From the NCBI GenBank assembly GCA_015039365.1, contig WION01000004.1:186001-250000 (forward strand): a stretch of DNA of 64,000 bases, in the 5' to 3' direction. The notes beneath the pieces were generated by a model. The model was not told where the DNA came from, did no database searches, and saw only the letters and a program-made list of their open reading frames with translations. The translations under genes were made by a program, and so were the position numbers. This stretch comes from Amanita rubescens. Its lineage: Eukaryota > Basidiomycota > Agaricomycetes > Agaricales > Amanitaceae. This document shows, in pieces, positions 22,606 through 35,698 of the stretch. Position 1 is the stretch's first letter, and every line of letters begins with the position of its first letter.

Positions 22606-24106
22606 CTATAATTCCTCTAATTCCAGCTGGAACAACTCGATCGTATTATTCCATACCTTCGCCATAAGTTCCTGTAATGATAGTTCAGGGTGCAGGCAAT
22701 GAACTATCCAGGCTACCTTTCCTATCGTCGACGGCTCATTCCTTCCCTTGACTGCTTTTCCACATATAAACTTTTCTGGTCGAACCGATGGTGGGTCGTA
22801 TAGATCGCGTAAATTGGAAGGAATAGAGTCTAGATACTTGTGAGAAGTATGTCCTGATGTTACAGAACACCACGGCGCGTCTGTAGCCATTAGATGAACA
22901 GTCTGGCACCAGGGTACCGCTTGTAACTGGCCGCACCTGTCTCGAGTAATAAGCGATCCAACCTTATCGCACCAGCCACGCGTAAGTTTTCTTCAGTTTT
23001 GAGAGAGCATCCATTGATCCTGTCGTATAGCATCAATACGAAGCGCGAGTTTCAAAGGCTACAGAGATATACCCTATGTGGAATCCCATATCCATCTAAT
23101 TGTTAACGTAAAACGCAGGAAATCGGGGGATACTAAGCTCGCTTACCAATTCTTGCGCCTCCTCTATCGAGCCTGTGAAGCTGTGAACGACTCCGCCTTT
23201 CCCGCCAACATCACGCCCTCCATCATTCCCGAAGCCCTCATCTCGAAGAATTTTAACAAAATCCGCATGAGCGGCACGAGAATGGAGGAAAAGTGGCAAA
23301 TGGTATCTTTTCGCTAGCCCCAATTGCATCCCTAGGGATAATCGTTTGTAAGCGGAAAAAGTCGAACACACGATTCGCGCACGAAAGTAATGTTTTTGAA
23401 CTTCGGGAACGGAGAAACGCGTCCTATCATAGTCTATCATTGTGAATATGTATACGCTGAGACTACGAGACGTTGAACCTACCAAGGCCGCATTCTCCAA
23501 TTGCAACTACTCGTCTTGTCTCGTCCTCCATGCTTGCTCCCAACAGATGTTCTAGTGCTTGGAGATAGGCATTAGGCCCTCCTTTGAATGTCTTGAATTC
23601 GGTGGTGTGAGTGGGATGACATCCCACTGTAGCATATAGGCCTAGGTGTAGTGATGAATGATGGCCTCCGATCGCAGTAGTTTCTGCCCACTATATTTTC
23701 TGGCAAGTTCCAGAGCTTTCCTGGACTCATTCAGGCTGATTCCAGTTATGATCATAGATCCGACGCCAGCGTCATGCGCCCTACTGATGACCGCCTCCAA
23801 GTCATCTTTAACGAGGTTTTCAGATGGACGTTGTAATGGTAGACTCGATGTTACCTGCATGTTTGGTCTTTCCACGGTAGATTCCATTGAATATTGCGTC
23901 CGTCAAGTTCACTGTCAAAAAGGTTACAATTGCTATTTCATTTTATGACGTAGGGTTTGATCACCTCCAATGTCTGTTGAAATGCAGTCAGGTAAAAATG
24001 GTCAACGCGATTTACTAATTTTACCAATGAATTTGACTTTAAATTCGTCCCCATTGCTCGTTGGATCGAAGCGAGCCTGTACGACATCAATGGCGGTAGC
24101 CGACAT
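22606..24106 (-). CDS. TatD-family metal-dependent deoxyribonuclease
   Basis: TatD hydrolases are metal-dependent 3'-5' nucleases linked to DNA repair and apoptosis-like degradation. Assembled in order: MSATAIDVV leader, KVKFIDIGVNLTDAIFNGIY, AHDAGVGSMIITGISLNES, ATVGCHPTHTTEF, VAIGECGLDYDRT, LPLFLHSRAAHADF, GGVVHSFTGS, FHIGINGCSLKTEENL, LLLETDAPWCSVTS with HTSHKY, RPEKFICGKAVKGRNEP and the C-terminal NNTIELFQLE. Metal-binding His, Glu and Asp positions are all present. The piece at 22606-22890 looks like its own gene but is the last exon. The gene has at least seven introns and a 9-nt exon at 23965-23973. The start at 24106 lies 76 bp from the divergent thiolase start, so the two probably share a promoter. 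Confidence 0.88.
23965..23973 (-). other. 9-nt microexon in the TatD gene
   Basis: Exon 1 ends ...KFI plus one base at 24025, and exon 3 starts at 23911 with VNLTDAIFNG. Only the nine bases ACATTGGAG between introns 23974-24024 (GTAAAA..AACAG) and 23912-23964 (GTGATC..GACAG) complete the conserved KFIDIGVNLTD motif that opens the TatD barrel. Confidence 0.8.
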
Positions 24107-24182
24107 GTGTACTCCGGGCCGGGATTTAAATAGCGCCCTGGCCCGGCTACTTCGCAAGTACGTCCATCGTCTGAACTCCCAC

Positions 24183-25794
<1,612 letters not shown>

Positions 25795-25953
25795 GCAACA
25801 GCTAAGAATAGATTTGTTTATGTATATGTATTTGCGTGAACAAAAGCTCCCCCGCTGAGTTACTAAGGTAGAAGTTAGAACCCTTTTTCGTTTGTCGTTT
25901 CTATAGTAGCCCCACCTTTCGTCTTTCTTTTATCTCCCTTCAATTCTGGCTCT

Positions 25954-28415
25954 ATGTCCAGTTATAACTCTTTGAGTACTGGCACGCAGCAATCACCGTA
26001 CGGTTCTGGTGATCCGTACTATAATGAATCCACAGGATACATCACACCACACCCTGTTAAAAAAAACGGCGTCAGCAACTGGATAAAAATCGGTGTACCT
26101 GTACTGGTCGTCGTCATTGTTGGCGCTGTCCTGGGTGGCGTCCTTGGCAGCAGGAAAGCTAACAGCGTTGCCAGTTCAAGCTCCAGCGCTGATGCCAGCT
26201 CAGTGGTCAGCGTCAAGAACGAAATAGGGCGTTATGCAACTGCCACAGATAGCCTCTACTTGGTTCCGTTATATCCATCGACTGTAAGTGCTGGCACTCA
26301 CCTGGCTCTTCCTTGTTGACAGCCAAATTCAGACGAACACGGCCGCGTTTACGACACCGACTTTCGCTTCAACCAACAACCCTCAACTTTCATGGCCACA
26401 AGATCCCTTCCAACCCTTGAATCCTAATGTTCTTCAGACTCGCCCGGACAGGCCTCGTCTTATGGCTCCTGCATATAAATGGCAAGCATTGCCAGAACTC
26501 ATCAAATCTGATCCTTACCTTCGCGGATGGAATGACACTATTTTCGGCAATGCAACTGAGTATTTATCGCTTCCTCCCGTTATATATAACATGGATGGAG
26601 GAAATGGCATCCTCGACAATGCTCGCAGTGTCAAGATGAGAATCAAGGCCTTCAGTTATGCTTATCGTATGACGAATGATTCCACATGGGCAGAGCGTGC
26701 CTGGGTTGAATTACAGGTTCGTTCACAATCGTTAGGGATTTTTGTCCAACTGACTGTTCCCAGAATGCTGCAGGGAACGGTACACAATCGTTTGGTCCTG
26801 ACGGTCCAGATAGATGGAATCCTCCGCACTTCCTCGACACTGCAGAATTGTCTTCTGCCTTCGGAATCGCATACGACTGGTTGTACGACTACTGGTCCGA
26901 TGACCGGAAAAGTCAAATTTTATACTCCATAATCCAATATGGGTTGAATCCAGGTCTTGCAGCCTATTCAGGGAATTACACTGGTTGGTGGTCGAAAAAC
27001 ACAACTGGAAATTGGAACTGCGTTTGCAACGCAGGCTTGACTGTAGCGTCGTTGGCTATTCTTGGGGACGATACGACTGGAGTTGCACAGAAGCTCCTGG
27101 GTCTTACTATCGACAATGCGAAAGCCAACTGTGCTCTTGCAGTATCGCCTGATGGAACTTGGGCAGAGACCCCTGACTATTGGTACTTTGGCAGCACCGG
27201 TCACGCAGAATTGACCTCAGCTCTCATGACAGCCACGGGCAGTGATTATGGTCTTCTCAGTGTAAATCCCAACTTTTGGAAGACGGGATACTTTCACATG
27301 TATTCGTTCGGTCCTGCGTCGCTCTTCGGCTGGGGAGACAGCGGACCGAATAAATTCACTGCCACAGCCAATTCCTTGCTCCTTTATGGCACCGAATACG
27401 ACGTACCCCAATACACTCTTTTCCAGCGCGAGCAGTTTGATGCCGCGGAACCTTGGAGTATGTTCTGGTATAACCCATCAGTCATCGGTGCATTTTGGGA
27501 TGGCCTGGCCCTCGATCGCTACTTCAGCAATGAGTCAGATCAGTGGGCTTCAATGAGAAGCTCCTGGACGGACGAGAATGCATTGTTTGTCGCCATTAAA
27601 GGAGGAACGGACCAAGGCCATCAAACTCACAATGACCTTGATGTGGGTGATTTCGTGCTTGATGCATTTGGCACCCGTTGGGCTGGCGAACTCGGAGACG
27701 GCAATTATAATTCCCCGGAGTACTTCAGCAATGATACGCAGAACAGCGCGCGTTGGACGTATTATCGCAAGATGACCGAAGGTCAGAATACGATTTTGAT
27801 AGGCCGTTCCAACCAGAATGTCTTGGCGGCGCCTGATGTCCAGTTTGTCACCTCAAATACTACCCAGGGTTCCAGCACGGTTTTTACCCCTCCCAGCGAT
27901 TCAACTGCGTACTGGGTATCTGATATAACCAGCGCGTACTTCAACGTGTGAGTATTGTAAGGTGTTGCGTTTATTCGTTATTAATCTTCGTGAACAGTAC
28001 ATCTGTTAAGCGTGGTGCTCGGTTGTTGAATGGACGACGTCAATTCCTGCTTCAGGATGAGATTGACTCGCAAAGCGAGGTGATGTGGCGGATGCACACT
28101 AATGCGACCGTCCAGGCGGATGGAACATCGGCGACGTTGGCGATTGGAGACAATACGATGCAAGTTTCACTTCTCAACGCTCCATCCGGTGCTTCGTTCA
28201 CCAAGGGCCCTGCTGTTCGATTCACGACGGATCCTACACCCCCTGAGCCTGATCAGCCAAACACCAACGTCACGGTCTTGATGATCGACCTACCGGCTGG
28301 CTCATACACCTTGGAAGTCCTGTTCAACCCCCAGTGGAGCGGAATGTCTTCCAGCGATTTTGTGACACCACCGTCGGTTGCCCTTGATAACTGGTCTCTA
28401 ACTAGTCATAATTGA
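25954..28415 (+). CDS. Heparinase II/III-like protein with N-terminal membrane anchor
   Basis: A short Ser/Tyr-rich cytoplasmic start is followed by a single hydrophobic segment (residues about 48-66, VPVLVVVIVGAVLGGVLG) and then a Ser-rich stalk, so this is a type II membrane protein with its catalytic part outside. The body has an alpha-toroid region (SVKMRIKAFSYAYRMT, YGLNPGLAAYS, NWNCVCNAGLTVASLAILG) and a beta-rich domain with QTHNDLDVGDFVLDAFG and RWAGELGDGNY, as in the heparinase II/III lyase fold. Such enzymes cleave uronic-acid polysaccharides; the substrate here is unknown. Several Asn-x-Ser/Thr sites occur. Introns are near 26284-26330, 26717-26763 and 27951-27998. Acceptor choice at ATTCAG (26330) keeps the frame. 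Fungi use such proteins on plant or own-wall polymers. Confidence 0.8.
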
Positions 28416-28705
28416 TATACCCGCTTGTTAATTACGAACTTGGGACATACTATTCTTGTGGACATACTAAGTAGTTGTATTACGGTGTTCTGTAGATTAG
28501 GGCACTCGAACAAAGACACTTTCTTTGACTATGTTTGGTTCCATCCGCGATACCAAGGCAACAGTCGCTCTTTCTTCCCTTGTGCTCCTGTATCCTCCAT
28601 TGCAAAAGTAGGTTGATCCTCTGGTACGCAGCCGTTCGATTTCATCGTGAGCACATCATGTAGTGATCATGTCCTTTTGCTAACACATCTTTTAGAACAC
28701 CAACC

Positions 28706-29755
28706 ATGCCTCAACGTCTCGGCATCACGCTCTTTTTCTGCTTTACATTCATTTCCTTGCTCGCGTCGTGCGCCAATGCTACCCTAAACGCGGAGCCCCA
28801 CCACAAACGAATGCTTCAGAAGCGCATACCCCAATTATTTCCGATACCCGCAACGCCCGGGGGTGCAAATACGCGAGCCTCATCTACGCCCACAACCACA
28901 GGTACGGCAACGGCTGGAGGGGCATCAACGGCTGGAAGCCAAGTCTCTTCGGGTACCACATCAGCCTCTGTAAATCATTTTTGCTTGTCGAACATTGCTA
29001 ATGCTGATGCAACATTCCAGAGTACGGCTTCTACATCGCCATCTAGCGCATCTTCATCCACTACCTCGAGCGGTGTCTCGTCAACTTCCGCGTCAACTTT
29101 GGCCTCATCTCCTTCTGCTCCTGCCAACCCGGCTGCCGGTACATCAATGCCGCCGTTAGGGCCACAGACGCAGACAGCGACCGCCAGTAGTGCCTCATCA
29201 TCAACGTCAAGTCAGCCGCAGTCAGACTCCTCTTCAACTTCCCAGCAGAAGTTGACAATGACCATCATCATCGTTGTCGCTTCGAGCGTTGGGGGTGTCG
29301 CGATTCTATGGACCGTGTTCCGCAAGTGGAAATTGGGACGATCCTCCAGGTTTGACGAACGGTTGCAGCCGATCGAATGGAAGCCACCCTCAGAGGATAA
29401 CCACCGCCGCAGGCCCGTCTCCAACGCGTCGTCTTTCCATTCGGGAAGTGGTGGGGGGCCCGATTTCGGATTGGACCATGTACATGACCATACTCAGAAC
29501 AATATCGCTCCCCTTCCTGAACATGATTTTACGTCACTGCCGTCAAACCACTTTGCTCCAGTCGGTGGATATGCGGATTTAGCGCGTGGTCCAAGTCCGC
29601 AACCGCCGCATATGATGGAATATGGCCGCGGCCCTGGTCCTGTCATGGGCGGGTCAGGTTATGATGTGAACGTTCCACTGCACCATCAAGGCGCGTACGG
29701 AGGACGCGACGCCTACGATTATACCAATTACAATAGCACACCGATGAGGTATTAG
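28706..29755 (+). CDS. Ser/Thr-rich single-pass membrane protein
   Basis: The start gives a signal peptide (ITLFFCFTFISLLASCANA), then a KR processing-like site, about 150 residues of Ser/Thr/Ala-rich sequence likely to be O-glycosylated, one membrane span (TIIIVVASSVGGVAILWTV near 29265-29320) and a cytoplasmic tail with basic RKWKLGRSSRFDERLQPIEW, then Gly/Pro/His-rich sequence to the stop. This is the layout of fungal wall-stress sensor-like or Mid2-like proteins, though no WSC or other named domain is visible. A 51-nt stretch at 28970-29020 (GTAAAT...TTCCAG with an internal GCTAAT) is probably an in-frame intron; it keeps the frame open either way. Function is unknown; a surface sensor is plausible. 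Confidence 0.65.
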   Translation: MPQRLGITLFFCFTFISLLASCANATLNAEPHHKRMLQKRIPQLFPIPATPGGANTRASSTPTTTGTATAGGASTAGSQVSSGTTSASVNHFCLSNIANADATFQSTASTSPSSASSSTTSSGVSSTSASTLASSPSAPANPAAGTSMPPLGPQTQTATASSASSSTSSQPQSDSSSTSQQKLTMTIIIVVASSVGGVAILWTVFRKWKLGRSSRFDERLQPIEWKPPSEDNHRRRPVSNASSFHSGSGGGPDFGLDHVHDHTQNNIAPLPEHDFTSLPSNHFAPVGGYADLARGPSPQPPHMMEYGRGPGPVMGGSGYDVNVPLHHQGAYGGRDAYDYTNYNSTPMRY

Positions 29756-31677
29756 AATACTGCTTTCATCCTGTCCTTTTGTATCCTTACACCGGAAGCT
29801 CTTGATTTATTCTTTTTTTTTAATCCATTCATGCCATGGCTGGCCATTCTCGTGTTTATAAGTATTTTTGATGTATTCATTACAATTTTATTTCCTTTGA
29901 TGATGAATGCCACCATTTGTATCCTGCCCCCGAGAATGATAGGAATACATGATAGAATGTACAACCTCCACGAAGATACCAAGTGCAGCATTACCGTACG
30001 CTGAACAAGATGCCAACCGTTTGTGGGTGATGATGGCGCATCATCCGTCAGCCTCGTCTTCTGGAATAGACCCTCAAGACCAGTTGGTTGTTCGGGAGCA
30101 AAGAATCGCTGCGGTCGAATGACGACATCATCGTCAAAAGTCTCGGACCTTTGTTTCCGTTTCTGAAAGGTAGAATAGGCTACCGGATCGGTGGGAGTCC
30201 AGTCCATCTCATCAAGATCTTCAGTCAGGACGTGGAGGGACTGCAGAAGTAGATAAAGATGGCTGGCCAAACACTGGATTGGGAGGAGCGATGATGGGTT
30301 TAGAAGATAAGCTGAGAGTTGTTAGGTCAGGTTCGACAGCGGAATGTGTTGAAATCCCCGGGGTTGTGGCACGACTGTGACCGGCGGGTGTTGCAGAACG
30401 GGAAAGTGAAGATGCATGAGACTTTGAATTGATCAAGCGGATGGCTGGAGGTTGCTGCAGTCGTATTACGAACAGTGACGCTGCAAAAACCTGTCGGGTT
30501 GATTAGAGGAGAGCTAAAAACAAAATCAGTGGGAGGTACAGACAGTAATTTCTACCGCCAATGTGAATAGTAGATAGACTTGAGTGTGTTCTTGGGATGG
30601 TCTGATGTGAGGTTTATAATGTCTGACTGTCAGCATGGTCGCGGTGAAGAGTCGAAGGAACCAGGCTGTCATTTGCAGAAACTAATGATTGGCGTTAGCT
30701 CTCATGCGTATTGATAATGAAACTCGGCTTACGATATATGTTCGTTTACCTTTCACTCTTACATCTCGACCTTGTAGCTCGGCTTTTCTGAATGCGGAAT
30801 AAGTGGGATCCCAGGCAGTCCATAGAAGAGAAATCATGACGAGAATAGGAAGGAGGGGGGACGCATGGACCATCCATGGGATCGAGTATCGGAAGAAACC
30901 TACGTTATTGTCAATCATTAGACGGAAAGACGAGCGCTCGTTGCGCACCAACAGAATAACCAAGCAAAGCCAAAACCAGCGAGAACATCCACAGTACACC
31001 ACGTGCACGCCAAGCTAGTATTTCGAATGTAAGGTGATCGCGGTCCTTCGTGGATCCGGAAACGCGTCGGCGGTGATCTTTGCCTCTGCTTTCTTTGAGC
31101 CAACAGCCAAGAGCCTTGGTCCGAGCCATGTGATCCCTATTCTGGATTTCCTCTTCTATTGCAGGCAAGCACGAATCGCACACGGGCGGGTACCTTGCAT
31201 GTAGGGACTCTTTATATTCCGGCAGCTTCTCGAGTCGTCGATGGTAGTCAGGGCTCTGGAGAGGAGAATTAGAGAAAAAGGTATGGAATTGGGTTGCGGG
31301 ACGTACGTCCGGTGATGGGAGGTAGCTTGAGAGAAGGTTTACGAGTAGCATTTGGTTCGTTTGGCATGTATGGCAAAAGAGGCCTCTACTGTAAATAGAT
31401 GGTAGCTGATCTTTGCTTGGGGAGCCTAGAGAGCTGGATAAGCAAGGAGGATGAGTGATCTGTGGAGAAGGAGGATACCGCGTTTGGCGAAAGAGAGTGA
31501 GTTGAGAGAGACATCATGCATGGCAGGATCGTCAGAGAGAATTTCTCCTGATTTGTCGTATCTGTTCCAACAACCGCAAGCATTACAATGAAAGTTTCGA
31601 GGGTCTTGTGCGATGAGAATAGGACTGTGGCAGAAGAAGCAGCGAAGAGAACTGTGGCGACGAAAGAGGGCGGACAT
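29752..31677 (-). CDS. IMA1: Ima1/TMEM201-like inner nuclear membrane protein
   Basis: The start at 31677 gives the Ima1 N-terminal zinc-ribbon region: LRCFFCHSPI, FHCNACGCWNRYD, LSDDPAMHDVSLNSLSFAKR, then LFCHTCQTNQMLLVNLLSSY and ARYPPVCDSCLPAIEEEI, RDHMARTKALGCWL. The CxxC pairs are all kept. Several membrane segments follow (ILAWRARGVLWMF, SIPWMVHASPLLPILVMISL and further ones to about 30500), then a Ser/Pro-rich nucleoplasmic-type region with DWTPTDP and GLEGLFQKTRL, and a final hydrophobic stretch near 29945. Relatives link heterochromatin or microtubule-organising centres to the inner nuclear membrane. The 3' end is uncertain; the frame closes at 29752, overlapping the convergent neighbour by 4 bp. 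The start lies 28 bp from the divergent SNAPc-like start. Confidence 0.75.
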
Positions 31678-31705
31678 GAGGATGAATTACCAGATAAGGA
31701 AAGAC

Positions 31706-32753
31706 ATGTTGGTGGAACCATCCTCGTCTTCGCCTCGCGGACAAGCCGTGTTACAACCAGCGTATTTCACTGCTGATATTTTCATTTCACCTCTTCGCCG
31801 AGATTTGGATGCCCTAATAGAAGCCTATCGCGATGTCTACTCCTCTAGCAGCCCTTTTGCTCTCTTCAAACACACTTGGCTCTCGCATAGATGGCACTGG
31901 CTGATCTTCAAAGTATTCGACTCGCGTTCCCGCCACTCTTTCCTCACAGTCACCCTTCGTCTTTTTCTCGGTTGGTCGATCCTCTTCTCATGCTATCATC
32001 ACTCTCGCTCAGTCTTGTTGCATTCTAGAGAAAACAGTCGACGCCGAGTCTCTCTTCACTCGCGTTGTTGCTCTGTTTGCATTTTACACTTTCTTCTACT
32101 CACAACCACTTGATACTGCACCTCCCCTCTACTCCATCTCGCATATACCTATAGCAATCGGTACGCCATTCTTTTCATTCTCGCTCACGTCCGGTTAACA
32201 AAGCCAGACCATTATTTGTCATTGAACGAACTACCAAGCTTACTGACAACGGACGAGCTACTTCCTCTTCGCCCCTACGCGGCGACTAGTCCTGTGTACG
32301 CTTCTCAAAGACGACGTATTTTACATTCTACCTCCCGCGGCACTTTGTCCAGACAATCCGCGAGAACTTCCGCGAGAACAGGTAATAGACGATGCGTCCG
32401 ATCCTTTGGAAACAGGGAAACGGAAGCGAGGTCGACCTTCGAAGCAAGACAAGGCGAGAAGGAACAATGCGATAGTTGCTAGGCTGGAGAGATGGTCTGA
32501 TCTTGCGCCATCACAAGAGACGCAGGAACGCTACAAAGAAAAAAAGCTGACGCTTCTAGAATCATTACTACCGACGGAGCAAGGTCGGATGGCCGTGCAA
32601 CACGCTAGTACGGCGGTACTAGAGAGGCTAAAGGAGGTGGCGGGTGACTCGGAGGAATCAGCGGGGTTGGAGCGTGCGAAGAGAGTGGTTGAGAAGGAGG
32701 AAGCTGGAGGATTGTTACGCCTGATTATATCAGCGCCGAACCTTTGTCCTTAG
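31706..32753 (+). CDS. SNAPC1: Probable SNAPc subunit 1 (SNAP43-like)
   Basis: Blocks resemble the SNAP43 domain of the snRNA-activating complex, which binds proximal elements of snRNA promoters: SPLRRDLDALIEAYRDVY, HRWHWLIFKVFDSRSR, VTLRLFLE joined by splicing to TVDAESLFTRVVALFAFYTF, FYSQPLDTAPPLYSISHIPI, then NELPSLLTTDELLPLRPYA and LLKDDVFYILPPAALCP. The C-terminal part carries an AT-hook-like KRKRGRPSKQDKARR and helical Lys/Glu-rich sequence. Introns are near 31970-32030 and 32159-32208. At 32284-32289 the frame breaks: RPYAAT is in one frame and VLCTLLKDD in the next, one base over, with no room for an intron. Divergent from the Ima1-like gene with only 28 bp between start codons. Family call is moderate, based on block order rather than a signature motif. 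Confidence 0.6.
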
Positions 32754-32809
32754 TACTTCCATCATCCATTCTTTTATATTATTCACCCTCCTTTTCTCTC
32801 TCTCTCTCA

Positions 32810-35301
32810 ATGGCCTTCCCCGGCCAAAATTCACAAGGAAGATACTTTCCCCAGCAAGAGTCTGGCTCTAATTCTACCACAAATCTCCTTCAATCCCAGC
32901 CCTCCGCGAGTGCTCCCCATGCACATTATGCACAGCGACCCTCTTTGCGTACCATGCCTAGTACGAGCTCACTGGTCCGTGTTCAAATGCTTTTCAGTGG
33001 ACGCGTTCCTAATCCGTTGCCTACAGGGTGAGTCTCCATATAGCAGCGTTAGCGCAACCTTTAGTGGTCGCGCAGCTGCGCCTTCCGTATCAGACAAAGT
33101 AAGTTGCCGATCGTTCCCGAATTCCTTTACCAACGTAATGCTCCGCAGTATTCCCTTCCTCCCGACCCTGCTGTGTGGGGCGCAAATCTTTCTCTCACTT
33201 ACAAGGAAGACGACGATTGGTTACATAATCCAGACCCCCGCAGGGACCGAACAAACGATGCGGGTAGCAGCTTTTTGACTTACAGAGGCTTGACGAATCT
33301 CGGCTGCCTCACTATTCTTTGTGTCGGACTGGTCACGCTGTTGTAAGTGTCGAAAATAGGTCAACCTTGCTCGCCCGTCGCTCACTGCGAAAAGTGCCGG
33401 ATACCCCATAATCTCCCATTTTACGAGCAGAATACAGTCGACACAAGGAGGTTTTAATATTGGAGGCATAAATGCGACTGGGCAGGTGCGTGGCTATTTA
33501 CAAAGAATGATCTATTGCTACAATGACCCTAGGTCCCGTCCTTGCCTGGTAACTGGGGTCTAATCGACCTAGAAACTCCTAAATCAGTCCATAAAAAGCC
33601 GGCTTATTATGACCCATCGCAGACTATGCAACTCATTTTCAGCGACGAGTTTAACACGGACGGAAGAACTTTTTACCCAGGAGATGATCCATATTGGGAA
33701 GCCGTCGATCTCCACTATTGGGCTGTAGGTTCTATTCCAACTGCGTTGTTCTTTGCTAACGTTTTAAAGACGAACAATTTGAACTGGTATGACCCAGGTA
33801 CTATGACGACGAAAAACGGTGCTTTGGAGATAACGCTATCAGAAACTCCATCACATAACCTCAATTACTCAAGCGGGATGATGACAACTTGGAACAAGTT
33901 TTGTTTTACTGGTGGACTAGTTGAGGCAGCCGTTACCCTTCCTGGCCTTAGCAATGTTGCGGGCTTGTGGCCCGCGGTATGGGCGATGGGTAATCTTGGC
34001 CGGGCGGGTTATGGTGCAAGTCTAGACGGAATGGTTAGTTTCACGAGCAATCTAGTTGGCGATAAACTGACAAAACATAGTGGCCATACACATACGATAG
34101 CTGTGATGTTGGCACCGCACCAAATCAAACCGTTGGTGGGCAACCCGTCATGCCTGCCGGAGCAGGTGATCCGTACAATAATAACGCATTATCGTTCCTT
34201 CCGGGGCAAAGATTGTCTCGGTGCACCTGTCCTGGCCAACCTCATCCTGGACCTACGCATTCAGACGGGACGTATGTTGGTCGTGCGGCTCCAGAAATCG
34301 ACGTCTTTGAAGCAACTGTGGGCTAATCATACACGCGCATTTTCTCTCATTGACGTCAATTACTAGGTCGGCGCCGGTGTAGGAATGGTATCGCAGTCTG
34401 CACAGTGGGCCGTGAGTAGCCACAAACTGGGTCCCTACCTCCCTTGACACTGATCCATTAACCAGCCGTTCAACGCGAATTATACTTGGTCTGAGGTCCT
34501 GGGGACGACATATTCCATAAACAATCCCACTATAACCGAAATCAATCCATACAAAGGGGGTGTATATCAGCAAGCAGCATCCGGCCTTACCACGACCAGT
34601 CAGTCGAGCTGCGCCACTTTACATTCTTTTGTTGACGCGCAGTAGATACAAGTTGTTATGAATTATCTCAGGCATGTTTCGCTGTCTATGGATTCGAATA
34701 TGTACCAGGTACGTATAATCTGATGAGCAAATAAACCCTGGCTGATTGTTTTTAAGGATTCGACAACGCCGTGAGTCGCTAGCAAACCTTTTTCACGTTC
34801 CGTTGCTCATACGCCCCCAGTACATATCCTGGATATCAGATGGCCAATTAGCATGGACTGTTCTCTCGTCTGGACTTGTCGCAGATCCCATTGCTCAGAT
34901 TGCTGCTAGACCTGTACCGCAAGAACCGATGGTAACCACGGTTCCATATGACTTGTTGACTAAGCTGACCTTTTGCCAGTACCTGATCATGAACTTGGGA
35001 ATATCACCAAACTTTGGAAAGATCGACTTTGCACAATTAACGTTCCCAACGACGATGAGGGTAGACTGGATACGCGTTTATCAACCCCAGAATGCCATTA
35101 ACTATGGGTGCGATCCAGCAGATTTTCCAACGGAAGCCTACATTTCGCAGTAAGCAAAAAAAAAAATCATCGGATCCCGGGCACAGATCTAATAAGTCAT
35201 GTAGATTCAGTGAAGCTTACACGAACCCTAATTTGACGACATGGGTGAACGACTATGGACAAACCATGCCACAAAACAAACTTGTGACTCCCTGTTCATG
35301 A
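32810..35301 (+). CDS. KRE6/SKN1-family beta-1,6-glucan synthesis protein (GH16 fold)
   Basis: Type II membrane protein of the secretory pathway needed for beta-1,6-glucan. A Ser/Gln/Pro-rich cytoplasmic domain with GANLSLTYKEDDDWLHNPDP precedes one membrane span (LGCLTILCVGLVTLF near 33300). The luminal part has the GH16-like domain: LIFSDEFNTDGRTFYPGDDP, WEAVDLHYWAT, WNKFCFTGGLVEAAVTLPG, GLWPAVWAMGNLGRAGYGAS, WPYTYDSCDVGTAPNQ and the catalytic-type EIDVFE near 34293, then VSQSAQWAPFNANY, YISWISDGQLAW, MNLGISPNFGKID and MRVDWIRVYQP. The ending TYTNPNLTTW-like motif closes the family. Introns are many; a 14-nt exon at 34757-34770 (FDNA region) is needed for the frame. Complete and typical. 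Confidence 0.9.
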
Positions 35302-35698
35302 TAATTCGGGACTACCTTGGCCATTTACAGCCGTCCGCTCCTTTGAATGGAATTTTTTTCGTTATCTTATCTAGAGTTCACCGATAACTTGCCAATTGTG
35401 CATTTAATGTGCATCATGGATCCTCGCGGTTGATCGCGTTCCCAAATTTACCCTTACTAGACGCCATAGTCTGGTTGTATGTTGTACCTTTTTTCTTTTT
35501 TTTTTTACTTCTTGTGCTTGGAGCACTATTACTCAAGCTTAGTTTTGGCTATTGTCGTGGCATAGTATGAATACAAATGCAGGAAACGAGACACTCGGGC
35601 TAAGTTAAAATTAGATAACATCCAACATGCCATCTGTGCCGCGCCAGATTCTGCCTAAACTCTCTATTATTCTGGACTAACAACCGAATATCACTAGT
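35302..35698. other. Gap after KRE6/SKN1
   Basis: Holds the 3' untranslated region of the SKN1 gene, a T-rich tract at 35489-35506 and repeat copy A. I see no start codon that could feed the coding fragment which begins at 35699. Confidence 0.5.
35479..35619 (+). repeat. Direct repeat, copy A
   Basis: About 140 bp that recur at 36562-36705 in the same orientation. Shared blocks include GGCTATTGTCGT, AGTATGAATACAAATGCA and CTAAGTTAAAATTAGATA, with scattered substitutions and small gaps. This copy also carries a T-rich run at 35489-35506. It lies after the KRE6/SKN1 gene and before the orphan coding fragment. Confidence 0.8.

Noticed and set aside
22606..22890. Stand-alone small gene on the minus strand
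   Set aside because: ETDAPWC and KAVKGRNEP motifs and splice phases show it is the last exon of TatD.
35489..35506. Poly-T tract as a retrotransposon tail
   Set aside because: It is short and lies inside one repeat copy, with no reverse transcriptase or target duplication seen.
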